Assembly: GCA_941918925.1 (NCBI GenBank)
Contig: OW799233.1
Span: forward strand, 10,470,001-10,534,000
Reading direction: 5' to 3'
DNA length: 64,000 bases
Source of the DNA: Phyto melanocephala
Lineage: Eukaryota; Arthropoda; Insecta; Diptera; Rhinophoridae
Part shown: piece by piece, positions 36,431-47,250 of the stretch
Layout: each line of letters starts with the position of its first letter
How positions within the stretch are numbered: the first letter of the stretch is position 1
Made by a program: the position numbers and the translations under genes
The notes under the pieces: model-generated
Seen by the model: the letters and a program-made list of their open reading frames with translations, nothing else
Told to the model about the DNA's origin: nothing
Databases searched by the model: none

Positions 36431-38517
36431 TTACGATTGAGGATGCATAAGCGTATGAGAAATATCCATAGTAACATCAGTCAAGCCATTAACAGCCATA
36501 CCATTAACCATATTACCAGCTAAAAAAGAATATCAAAACAAAAACGTTCTTGTTCACAAAAAATTCTCGGAAGATTAATTAAAACTATTTGCTAAAATTG
36601 AAACTATGCTCACTTGTACGCTGGCCTTGCGAGTCTAATTGAGACCAGTACTGTTCGGAAGGGCTTTGGGAACAAGTGCCTGGTGGAGCTTGTACGGGGG
36701 CACCAGTGTAGCGGAAATAGGGATTTTTTAAGTCTAATGTATTACTAGAGGAAATTAAAGTGCCTTCGATGTGTAAATCAATAGTAACATCATAAGATTG
36801 GCGTCTATTTGCTTCAAGCAAAACGCGACCTGTTAGGGTTTGCCCCTGTTTGATAAAGATGGGCATGGGCAGAAGACAACGTACTTGATACCAATGGGTA
36901 AGGGGTGCCGTCGGTGAAGTTGAGAGCCAAACATGTTGTATGGAACCACAAAATTCAACATCAAACCAAAAAGCTAAGCCATGACAAATGCCAGTTTGTA
37001 AAATTTGAAATTCCAGGGGTATATCTAAAACAAGATTAAATATAAATGTTAATACATAATTTCCTTACAACCAATTGTATAACTACCAATATTATGCAAA
37101 TCATTTTCATTGTCCCGCAAAAAATCACAAACATGACGTACTGATTTGGCCATGCAAATCCTTATATCGAATGTATCGACTATGGGCTGACGGAAATACT
37201 CCTTCATGCCCTCTTTGTGCAGTGTGGTCAAATCGACTCCATGAAATGCAGATTGATACCAAAAATTGGCCTTGTTATACTGTTCCGAGTATAGCGCTTC
37301 ATCAGAAAATGGTGCCACATGAAGATCACCATGAGTGGGAAACATTTTGCCATTTGGCTTAAGCCATTTGCGTGCATGTAAATAAGTCTCTAACATTCGT
37401 TCGTTGTACAACATATATCCCATGGGTTCCGATATAATGACATCAACTTGTTCGGGCAAATCAATTTCCTCAATTTTTCCAGGCATAACAAATATTTTGT
37501 CCTGCACATGATTAGATTCAACCAATTGTTGAGCATACTGAGCCATATTTGATGCCTCGATAGCATAGACTTTAGCAGCACCAGCCTGCACGGCGAAAAA
37601 GGATAATATACCAGAACCGGCACCAACATCCAAAACGATCTTATTCTATAATATAAATAATCTAAATAAAATGTTCTATAAAATATTTTACTTAAACACA
37701 AAACCTACGTGAAAATCTATTGAATTTCCCAAAATGGCTCGTTGATAAGTACTTGTCCTTACATAGTCTTGCATCATATTTTGTTGCTGAGACAAATAGC
37801 CATAAAATTGGAAATATTGTGAAGCTGACGATTCTTCAGTTCTTTGTGAAAATACCGACTTAGGCCGTAAGCGCTTAACATGATCAATTAATTTGCGAAA
37901 TCTTTGTTGTTCTAGAGGCACATAAATTTTATTAAATATTGCTGGAAGTATTAAGTTTTCACTAAAAGTATTACCTTGTTCTGATGGGAAACGCAAAAGA
38001 AAATTATCATTGCCAAAAGATATGGCATATGTTTGGCGTCCAACTTGTGCAGCATCTGTATCACAAGTTACCAAATAATCTTTAAGAATGTTCGTTGGTG
38101 ACGCTTCTACAAAATAAAAAATAAAAAAAAATATTATTTTCTACATATAAAGAAAAATAAAATAGGTATATAGAGAAAATACTCACCCAATGAAATTTGG
38201 ATAAGTACACCTTGCGAATCATAGCTGCACATTAAAGTTGAGATACCCTTGTATTTAGGGCTAAATTCTAATTTAGATTCATCAGAAATTTCACTTATTA
38301 AAACACTATTAAAAGTGCAAGTTCCACTGGAACTAAGGCCAGACCTGTTGGCGGCAGATAGACCGATAAGAGTAGTTGTACCAGATGAAGCTGTAACAGG
38401 CACAATGGCATTGCTTCCCACAACAGTTACTGAACTATTTAGTGTAAGAGCAGCAGATGTTGCAGAAGGGGAACTGACAATGTTCGCTATGCAAGTATTT
38501 GAAGTAATCGCAGACAT
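36431..38517 (-). CDS. Histone/protein arginine methyltransferase CARM1 (Art4)
   Basis: Complete minus-strand gene in six coding exons: 38187-38517, 37975-38106, 37709-37911, 37087-37645, 36614-37024 and 36431-36519. All have GT/AG borders and matching phases, giving 1725 nt and 574 aa (human CARM1 is 608). It is a class I enzyme making asymmetric dimethylarginine on histone H3 and coactivators with S-adenosylmethionine, in the nucleus. Exon 1 is Ser/Thr-rich and leads into the N-terminal PH-like domain (~residues 70-180). [20 protein letters not shown] precedes the core. The SAM-binding motif VLDVGAGSG is near residue 226, the double-E loop [15 protein letters not shown] has Glu ~295 and ~304, and the THW loop is at ~451. 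The short C-terminus ends in MHPQS. All catalytic residues are present. The first ATG was chosen because the frame opens there with an MSAIT start. The gene lies inside an intron of the zinc-finger gene. Confidence 0.93.
37912..37974 (-). other. 63-nt in-frame intron of Art4
   Basis: Donor GAACAAG/GTAATA and acceptor GTGCCTCTAG/AACAAC on the minus strand. The 63 nt contain no stop and keep the frame, so a naive reading adds 21 residues. Removing them gives [19 protein letters not shown], whose length fits the CARM1 family between the PH-like domain and the FSQRTEESS motif, so I take it as an intron. Confidence 0.75.
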
Positions 38518-39855
38518 TTTTTTTCAATTTTACTTATCCTTTTCTAAAGATAAACTTGGGTTTCACTTAAATGTAATAATTGACTTTAATCACTTTGTTG
38601 ATAAGGTATAAAAAATCACCTTTTCAATTTTCCTATGTCAGCTTAATTACATATAATTAAAGATATTTAGTGTTGGTTTTTGAGTTATGTTTGCATGTCT
38701 CAGTTTGTATTTTCTTCGTCTAATTTATAATAAAAATACGGTTTGGTGGTAAGGATTTTTTCTGTTTTTTTCCAAAACTTTTGTTAGCAATTTAGTAATT
38801 TTTCTTAAAAAATTATTTTTGTTATTTTCCAATAATTCCTGTTAGCCAAGACAATGCGCTTGTTCTTTTTCCTTCTCTACAACAAACTACTTTTTTTGTT
38901 CTTTGTTGTTTCTTTTAGCTTGTTAAATATTTTGTAGCTGCAATTGTGTGTGTTGTGCGGGGTTCTGTAACTGACTGGGTAAATGCTTTTGTGGCTTTCT
39001 TTTTATGTTGCAAATGACAAAAGAACACGTTTCCCAACTTCAACAACAGATTATTTTTTGATAATTTTTTTATTTTCTATTAAACGTTTATAACATGTGA
39101 AAATTACACTTTTATTTTTAAATTCTATAACTTATTTTTAGAAGCACATTTAGTTTTTTATTAACAAATTTGCAATAATTTTGCAAAATGAACACACTAA
39201 CACTGTGGGAAACGAACGAATTAATAAATGCAAAATCAACGAGTAGATATATTACGCAGTGTTGTATTCGATAATAAAAGCAGAGATGTTATCCAGCAAT
39301 TTAGGTACAACTCTGCTATATTTATTTGTGCCAAATGGTAATACAGGTTCAACGGTAAGACGGTTCAAAATTAGTTACGAATAGCAATTTTTAAACAAAC
39401 TAATGACCATTTATTAATTATTATGTAAAGCAACTTTTTTTAGTTTATATTTAAATTAAATTATTAATGCAAAACTTAAATTTTTATTAATATCACATTT
39501 TTTGAAGAATCATTATTAGAACTATTTATTTGCATATTTAGTTCTTGCTTACATAATTAGGCTTCACTACAGACACTTGTTATTTATATATATTTTTATA
39601 TCCTTCATTGATATATTACATTACAATTCCCTGAATAAATTCTCTAAAAAAATATTTTTTAAAAATACACTATCAGAATAGAAAACAAACGAACAAATTA
39701 CATGGCCATAAGTACATATTTTTTTTTATTTACTGCATTATGAAAGTTGTTCCAACTGTGGTGATAAATAATAGGTTCGATTTTCAATTCAAACACGTTG
39801 TGTTGTAATACGTGTATGCTTTTAATTACTTGTTTTTTATAATATTTACAGTGTG
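38518..39855. other. Art4 upstream region, inside the host intron
   Basis: This is the presumed promoter and 5' UTR of Art4 (minus strand) within the intron of the zinc-finger gene. AT-rich; I see no convincing TATA box, DRE or other core promoter element, and cannot place the transcription start. Confidence 0.4.
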
Positions 39856-40290
39856 TGTAAGGCTATATAAATACACATATGTTTGTTATTCCGTGTGAAA
39901 TTTTTGCAGTATTTATTTCCGACTCCATAAAGTATACTTATATATTTTCTAAAAGCTTATGTATAGGGTCGATTAAGCAATGTCCGTCTGTCCGTGTATA
40001 TGTTTAACTGTTTAAAGCCCACGATATTGCCACGACCTGTTTAATGTATCAAATTATCAGATATGTATATTCGGCAGCAGATCGGTATTGGAAATCAGCA
40101 TAATCGCCCCATAACTTTCTGAGATATGAGCAAATAAAAAAGACCCTGCCCCTGTTTTTTCGCTTATTTTTTGCCACAAAAATTAATATTTTCCAGCCCT
40201 TTATATAGACACAGTTGTAACTAGAGATAATCATGAAAAATGGTCATTAGTTGGCAAAGTTATAGGCAAAGATATCAGATTTCTAATAAA
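39856..40290 (+). repeat. Family A repeat, diverged copy
   Basis: It shares with 59115-60106 the order ttgttattccgtgtg, atttccgactccataaagta, aagcttatgtatagggtcga, gtccgtctgtccgtg, cgccccataactttctgaga, and later aaagttataggcaaa. The right end is missing. It lies about 120 bp upstream of the next exon of the zinc-finger gene. Confidence 0.6.
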
Positions 40291-40407
40291 AACAAACAAA
40301 TCGATTTGAAAACAATTAAGATAGTATAAGTACCAATGTTTGACTGCTTCGGTATTTTTCCTAAAATTTTTAATATAAGACAAATTTTATTTATTTGATT
40401 ATTTTAG

Positions 40408-40623
40408 CTACAAAAAATTACGTCGTACTGCTGATCATTTGGATAGTGACAGTCATGACAGTGATAGCCATGAAGAGGAGTTCTATTACACAGAAGTCGA
40501 AGATGATGACGATGAATGCAAAACTCCTAGTTCAACATCACCACCTACACTTAGCCACCGCGACATGGCACGTCCGCCTCACGAAGATCCTGAATACCAA
40601 AGACAACTTGTTGGGAATTTCAA
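40408..40623 (+). CDS. Acidic EEEFYYTE exon of the Glut4EF-family gene
   Basis: Exon between acceptor ttattttag and donor CAA/GTGGGT. It completes the Gly codon of the zinc-finger exon and encodes [20 protein letters not shown], then [18 protein letters not shown], a Ser/Pro/Thr stretch and [17 protein letters not shown]. The EE.FYYTE motif after a C2H2 finger is a signature of the SLC2A4RG/ZNF395/ZNF704 family. Flanking Asp/Glu-rich sequence may be an activation or cofactor surface. Phase is preserved into the next exon (AA + A makes Lys). An alternative reading frame here lacks any motif. Confidence 0.88.
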
Positions 40624-40721
40624 GTGGGTTTTTTAAACAACATTTATCATTCATTTTGTTATTTAAGTAATTGTTTTATATACATATATGTATATGTATA
40701 TATTTTTTTTTTTGTTTATAG

Positions 40722-41745
40722 ACAAGGACGTGCGGCCGCACAATTGCAACAACAAAATATACAACAATTTAATGGAAAAAATAAACATCACAACATTAGC
40801 AACAGTCAGCATCAGCCGCGCACTGTTTATGTGGGCAACAATCAACAACTGCAGCAATTGCAAAACAACAGTGCCAGCTATATACCAACATCACCATTAG
40901 CTCATCATAATTACACTTGGTCGCCTCCCAAGGCCTCAACAGTGATAACAACAGCTGTTACAAACACCTCAAATATTAACAGTAATAACAACAATTGTTA
41001 CAGTAATCCAGCTGGAACCTCAAGTAATTATCATAGCAATCTACATCATCAACAGCAGCCAACAACAGCAACATTTATAAAGCATGCACGGGCATCTCCA
41101 CGTCCGTCTCAATCTACAGCGCCATATCCATCACCAACCTACGTCCATCAGCATCACAACTATAGTAGTCCGGCACCAAACAGTCCTATAAACAATACAG
41201 CAGTAACAACGATTTTGCATCATAACAACAGCAGTGCCAACAGTGTGCTTCAACAATTGTCACAGCAAAATATAACCGTGACAACAACAACAACACAGCA
41301 AAACAGTAATAACAATCACCATCATCAGCATCAACAGCAGCAACAGCTGGCCACAGTTACCATAACACCAAATTATTCACACTCAAGAGGTTATCACCAA
41401 CAAGATACTTCTACGCAACAACAACATCGTTTGCAGCAATCGCCAACAGCAGCCACTGCCAGCCATAAAATGGTAGCCCCAAACACAAACTCCAACTCGA
41501 ACACTAGTTCGTTGTCCGCCAAAACGTCGACGGCGTCACCTACTACGGCGTCAGCAACAAATGTGAGTCATGTACACCAACAACATATTGCTGTACAACA
41601 TGTCAATAAACAAACGCCAAACTCACCGAATCGTCGCACAAGAGGCGAAAATAAAAAATGTCGCAAAGTGTACGGCATGGACCGCCGCGACATGTGGTGC
41701 ACTCAATGCAGGTGGAAAAAGGCCTGCAGTCGTTTTGGTGACTGA
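40722..41745 (+). CDS. C-clamp exon of the Glut4EF-family transcription factor
   Basis: It begins after acceptor tttatag with [20 protein letters not shown]. About 300 residues of low-complexity His/Gln/Asn/Thr/Ser-rich sequence follow, including [18 protein letters not shown]. It ends in a C-clamp: [19 protein letters not shown], then [18 protein letters not shown] and TGA at 41743-41745. The four Cys of the C-clamp are intact. C-clamps bind GC-rich DNA next to the main DNA-binding domain. In this family the protein usually ends just after this motif (RFxD). The gene corresponds to Drosophila Glut4EF. The gene probably has more exons upstream of 31515, so this is the 3' part. Confidence 0.88.
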
Positions 41746-42192
41746 AAAAGGCCCAAATCGTCGAAAGTAGCAGCGGCGACAACGACGATGACAATGACGA
41801 AAGCAGAGACAACTACCACGACGAGTGCGACAATAATGACTGAAAATGTTATGTTGCCCATGCTGTTAACAGCGGCGACAAACGTTCATCACACAACAGC
41901 AACAAATGCAGCAACAATAGCAACAACATGTATAAATAATAAAAACAACAACAATATTATAAATGCTAATAATAATAGTTTTAATAAAAACAAAAATACA
42001 AACAGTAATAATATGGCAGCATCACTACCAGCAATGTTTGAAAATGGCGGCACAATAATAACAAAAACTACAACGAAACGTCATACGAACAATAACAACA
42101 ATAATAAAACGTTTCGAAGCAAACAATCAAAACATTTTATAAACACAAATACGAATCACACAATTCCCACCATAAGCGGCAGCAACAACTCA

Positions 42193-42224
<32 letters not shown>

Positions 42225-42600
42225 TAACAACACTTGCCACAATGTAGCTACTGTTCCTGTTGTTACTGGCAAATTGTGTGGTGCTGTAGCTACATCGGTT
42301 ATTGTTAAACCACCAAACAATTTTATTAAATACAATGACAATTTTCATGAACAGCAGCAACACCAACAACAAAAACAACAACAAATTTTGGCAAATAGTA
42401 TGACAGTGATAACTACACAACAATCAGGTAAAGTAGAAGAGCAACATCAGTCTCAAACTTCATCCACTACGCGACATATTTTATTAAAAACATCTTCTGT
42501 TTCAAATGAAAATCTCGACACAGGTGGCAATATTAGTACAACACCAGCAACTACTGCATTAGCAACAACACAAAAAAATGTGGTACTATTAGAATGTTAA
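41746..42600 (+). CDS. In-frame open extension after the C-clamp stop (candidate readthrough)
   Basis: Directly after TGA the same frame is open for 284 codons to TAA at 42598-42600. It starts KRPKSSKVAAATTTMTMTK and continues Thr/Asn/Ala-rich, with an Asn run, FRSKQSKHFINTNTNH, VATVPVVTGKLCGAVATSVI, a Gln-rich block QQQHQQQKQQQILANSM and the end QKNVVLLEC. The style (Asn, Gln, Thr, His runs; CAA/AAC/ACA codons) is that of the upstream exon. Minus-strand frames and other plus frames here are much shorter. It could be a readthrough extension of the transcription factor, the remains of a former longer C-terminus, or 3' UTR with low-complexity repeats that happen to lack stops. An independent gene starting at ATG 41788 is less likely. 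No conserved domain is recognised. Confidence 0.5.
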
Positions 42601-45600
42601 ATTTAATTAAAAAAATATTAATTAATATATAATTATTTCTTTTAACAAAAGTATTACTCTCATAATTATAATAAATTTTTAAATTTATCAAAGGTTTCAA
42701 AAACAATATTTTTTTACGAAATATATTTATACCTTTTAAAATTTAAAAATTTATTATTAATATAAGAGTTAATTTTAAAATTGAGTACAAATTAGTAAAA
42801 GTTTTTCTTATTATTATTTTCTTTTATAAATACATATTATTTTGCCTTTTTTTAATCAAAAATATTAAAAACTTTTTATATTAAACATAATTATTAATTT
42901 TATTTATAAAAATTTCAATTTTATGTACTTAAGATCCAGTATTTTGCTAAAAAAAAAGAAAAAAAAGGTTTTACATAATTTTTCAACAAAGTTGTATTCT
43001 GGAGAAAACTGCTGGTAAAAGAAATTTAAAACTAACATTTTCTTACATATTCACTTTCTTCCTATAATATAATATTGTAAGAAATAATTTTCTAAAATGT
43101 TTTCTAAATGCTTGAAATAATTTAATAATTTATTTTTGTTCAAATGACAATGAATCATAAACATTAATTTTATTTCCACATTTGAGCCAGACAACATGTT
43201 TGGTTTTGTCTGTTGTTTTCCTTTCTTATTGGAATTCCAGAATAATACAAATAAGTTTAAACAAAGAATTATCTGAGGCTTTATAAACATAATTTAGTTT
43301 ACTTGATGTTTTTAAACTTTTCAAACCATTTAATAACCATTATTAACAATTTAAAAAAGTGTAAATCATGGTAAAACTATATAAAGTAATTGCAATTCAG
43401 AGATGAATTTTTGATAAATTTTTTTTATGAAATTTGATAATTTGGAATTATGACATTTGGAAAGGAACAGCTGGGTAAATTTATGTATCATTATTCCATT
43501 TTTAAATAAAAAATAATAAAATTTCGCTTAAAACATGTAGGCCAAAATAGTTTTGTTATATATTCTGTTTTATATATTCTTATAAAATGTTGACTGTCTA
43601 ATTCATAAAAATTACCAAAATTTTATAAAAGGTTTTATAAATGTTTATAATTTTTATGAAAAATGCAGAAAATATTTAATTTTGGTATATAACAAATAAA
43701 TGCTCTACCTGATAGATAAAATAAAAATAAAGTAGCTTTACTTTTGTTAAACACTAAATTCAAATCTTGCAACAACAGTTTTTGCTATAATGCCTCTTTA
43801 CAATGTTTTGGAACATACACATATACCAGCAGTTTAGTGGTGAATGCTTTTTTTCAATAAGTTTGCTTATGCTGTACGTTGCTTAAATGCAACTTTTTTT
43901 TATTGATGCCAATATAAAATATTATTTATAAATTGCTATTGTTACTGAAGAAAACTTTTTTTTACAATGTTGATTAATTGTTTCATTGTTTGTCTGCAAG
44001 ATAACATTAACTTCAATATAATTAATAATTAATGTGTTTTTATTTATTTGTAATTTTTTTATAAAATATAATTATTATTTTTTTCTTGTTTTTATTATTA
44101 TTTTATTTTTTTTCAAATGTTTAATTTTGTTTACACCATATACATGCATATATTATATATATTATATTTTAATTATTTTTATGAATTTATTTGATAAGAT
44201 TCTAGACAATTTTTTTTCTTAGTTCTTAAGACAAAAAAAAACATAAAAAATGTAAAAAAATATATAAATATATACAAAATATAAGAGCATCTTGCAAATA
44301 AGAAAAAAAACCCGAGTTAATTCATATTAAATAGACATTTAGTGATAAATAGACATACACAAATGTATGTGTATATGCATATGTATATCTTAAACTATAC
44401 ATGTATATCCCAACAACACAAATCTTAAATATTAAAAACTAGATCAATTTTATAATAACCGTAAAAAGCAGAAATTTAACAGTTTATTGTAAATTTTATA
44501 AAATTAAAACTAATAACATAAAATAAACAAAAAAATATAAGTATTATAAAACCAATAACATAAAAATAATCATACAAAAACATGTTAAAATACAAATTTA
44601 CTACATTAAAAAAGAAAACAAAAAACACAACCACTTACATAAATGTAGTAAATATTTATGATTACCAACATATACCATTTAAAATTTGCTTAAACAGCAA
44701 AAAGTATATTGAACAATTAATTTGTAAACACAAAATACATACACATAGACATACATGCATATAGAATATACATATGTACATACATAACAATAGAATCATT
44801 TGAAAGGAACAAACCATTTTTTTTAAATAAAATGCAAATGCAAACACAATTATAATTGCAACTATGGTACACTGAGAAAAATTCTAATTAATATAATTAC
44901 ACAAAACAAATTATTACTATACACTTCTGTAAACAAACAAAAACTTTTTACCAAACAAGAGCTCTTTTATAAAGTATTTCATTTTAAAAACTAAAAACAA
45001 AATTATGCTTTTACAAAAATTTATGTTTCAAAACTACTAAACATAAAAACAAAATATGTATACATGATTAAAATTTATTTGGAAAAATAAAATTAATATT
45101 TTTTTAACAAAAATTTATTATTAAATATAAAAAAAAAATACACACAAATAACCAACTATTATGAATTTTATTCAACTGTTAAAAATAAATTAAGAAAAAA
45201 CAAATTATTTTTAAACGAAAATAAACTAAAAAAAAAAAAGTTTTATTTCAAATAACCAAGATCCCATACACACGACATTTTGCACTCACAAATTGTGCTT
45301 AATAATTTGTTAAATATGAGTATATGTAAGATACTTGATTTGTTTACAATTTAAATTTTCTATAAATGGGGTATAACCTCTATAAAAAGTTTTTTTTTTT
45401 TTTGATTTTTTTTTTCTACATAAAATAATTTTGTTATAAACATAAAAAATCTCATGTTGTTAAAGAAAAATTTATTAAAATTTTCATTATTTCTTATTAT
45501 TCAACCCGTTTTTTGAATGAAATTCGTGATAGTGGCCATTTTTTGATTTTGTTTTTTTTACCAAATTTTTAATTGTTTTTCTTATAGTTTTAACATTTCT

Positions 45601-47100
45601 TTTTTTTTTTGGCAAAATTTTATATCATTACAATTGTTCATTACATAAATTGTCTTATACATTTTTCTTGTTAACTTTAAGTGATATTTTCATAAAACAA
45701 ATTAACGATATTTATGAATTTAAGTTTTATCTTCAAAATAAATATGATCTTTTTTATATTATTTGTCTCTTCTTATTTTACTCAAAAAATTGTATTTTTA
45801 AAATTGTTATTGCGTGCAGAAAATATACATATTATAAATTAATACTTTACATATTGCATACAAAAAAAAATATTGTAAAAAAAAAGAAAATATTATTGTG
45901 CAAAATCACATGCCTGAACTTCCCTGAACTTTTCTTTTTATTAAAAACATTATCACACACCATTATTTTACTTTAAATAATCTTCAAATATGTTTACATA
46001 ACATTATTATACATTTAAAAAAAAAATACTGCAACAACAAAATATTTTAAATGCAATTAATCTTATTTAAAGAATAAAAAATATACGATTGTTATTTATA
46101 ATTAAAAAAAGAACCTAAATAATTGTGTTTTTATTTAATTATTCTTTTTTTTGCGTTTTCGATTTTTTTCTTCTCTTTGTTCTACATATTATATTTTATT
46201 ATAAGTTCCTTGGTTTATTAAACAAATTTTTAATTTATTTTTTAAATTCGAACTAAAGAAACTCTAAGCTATGCCGATCGATTATTACCCATCAGAGTTC
46301 AAAAATTTTAGTTTCAACAAAGTTCGAATATCTACATGAGCAACGGTTTGCAAAACTTTTTATTAGCCCGATATTTTTCTTTAAATTTAGTATTAAAAAA
46401 AGAAAAGATCTGTAAAAAATTTTAAATTATTAAATATTAAAAATATTCGAGAATAATCAGGTACATATATGACGAAAAACGATTTATATATAAAACCTAT
46501 TTGAAAACGATGAAAGGTGTGAATTAGTCATTTTGTCAATCATTGTCAGATTTGTTTTTACTAGTATTTTAATATGCTTTTAAGACGTCAATAGTTTGAA
46601 ATAGTTACAAATGATTTTTAAAATATATCGGAATTCATCCATCACACATTTTTAAAAATATCGTTTTGAAATCATTTTGAAAACTATTGTTCGAAATCGC
46701 ACACCTGAATATCAAAATAAAAATTTATATTTATAGGAAATGTTTCGATATTCACTGTAATAGTAGAATAAGGGCAAACTGTGCAAAAATTCAATTTTAA
46801 ATTTTTCAATACTATTCCAATGTATACATTTGCAATTTGCTTTATTTACATTAAAAAACTTTGAGCAACATTTGCTCAGAAGCAAATAATTGGCAACAGA
46901 TGTCTTTAACATTTGAAACGCCATAAATTTTATGTTACACAAAACTAAAATTATTTAATTTTTTTTTTTTACAAAAGCAACAATAGAATCTAGAATTTCA
47001 TGAAAAAATTAACAAGAAAGAAATTAGAAAGTGTTGGAACTTCTACATAAAAAAAAATATGGTCAGATGTGTAAATAGCGACAGCAAATTTGCACAGGTT
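42601..47100. other. AT-rich 3' UTR and intergenic DNA
   Basis: Extremely AT-rich, with many AATAAA-like words, so the 3' end of the transcription factor mRNA cannot be placed. It contains no recognisable gene or element. Confidence 0.45.
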
Positions 47101-47115
47101 TAAGCGTGAGTCCTT

Positions 47116-47134
47116 TTTGATATATGTATGTATG

Positions 47135-47193
<59 letters not shown>

Positions 47194-47250
47194 ATATGTA
47201 TGTATGTATGTATATATGTATATATATACATGTATGCATATACATTTGCA
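47116..47250. repeat. Imperfect (ATGT)n microsatellite
   Basis: Alternating tatgtatgta and tatatgtatg runs. Short open frames on both strands here are products of the repeat. Confidence 0.85.

Noticed and set aside
37075..37362. Plus-strand open frame within Art4
   Set aside because: Antisense shadow of conserved methyltransferase exons; it has no motif of its own.
37390..37701. Second minus-strand frame within Art4
   Set aside because: Out of frame with the conserved methyltransferase reading.
42156..42423. Minus-strand open frames rich in Leu/Val
   Set aside because: Complement of AAC/CAA repeats in the plus-strand extension.
45650..45976. 108-codon Leu/Ile/Phe/Lys-rich frame
   Set aside because: Composition is that of translated AT-rich noise; no ATG context, domain or splice support.
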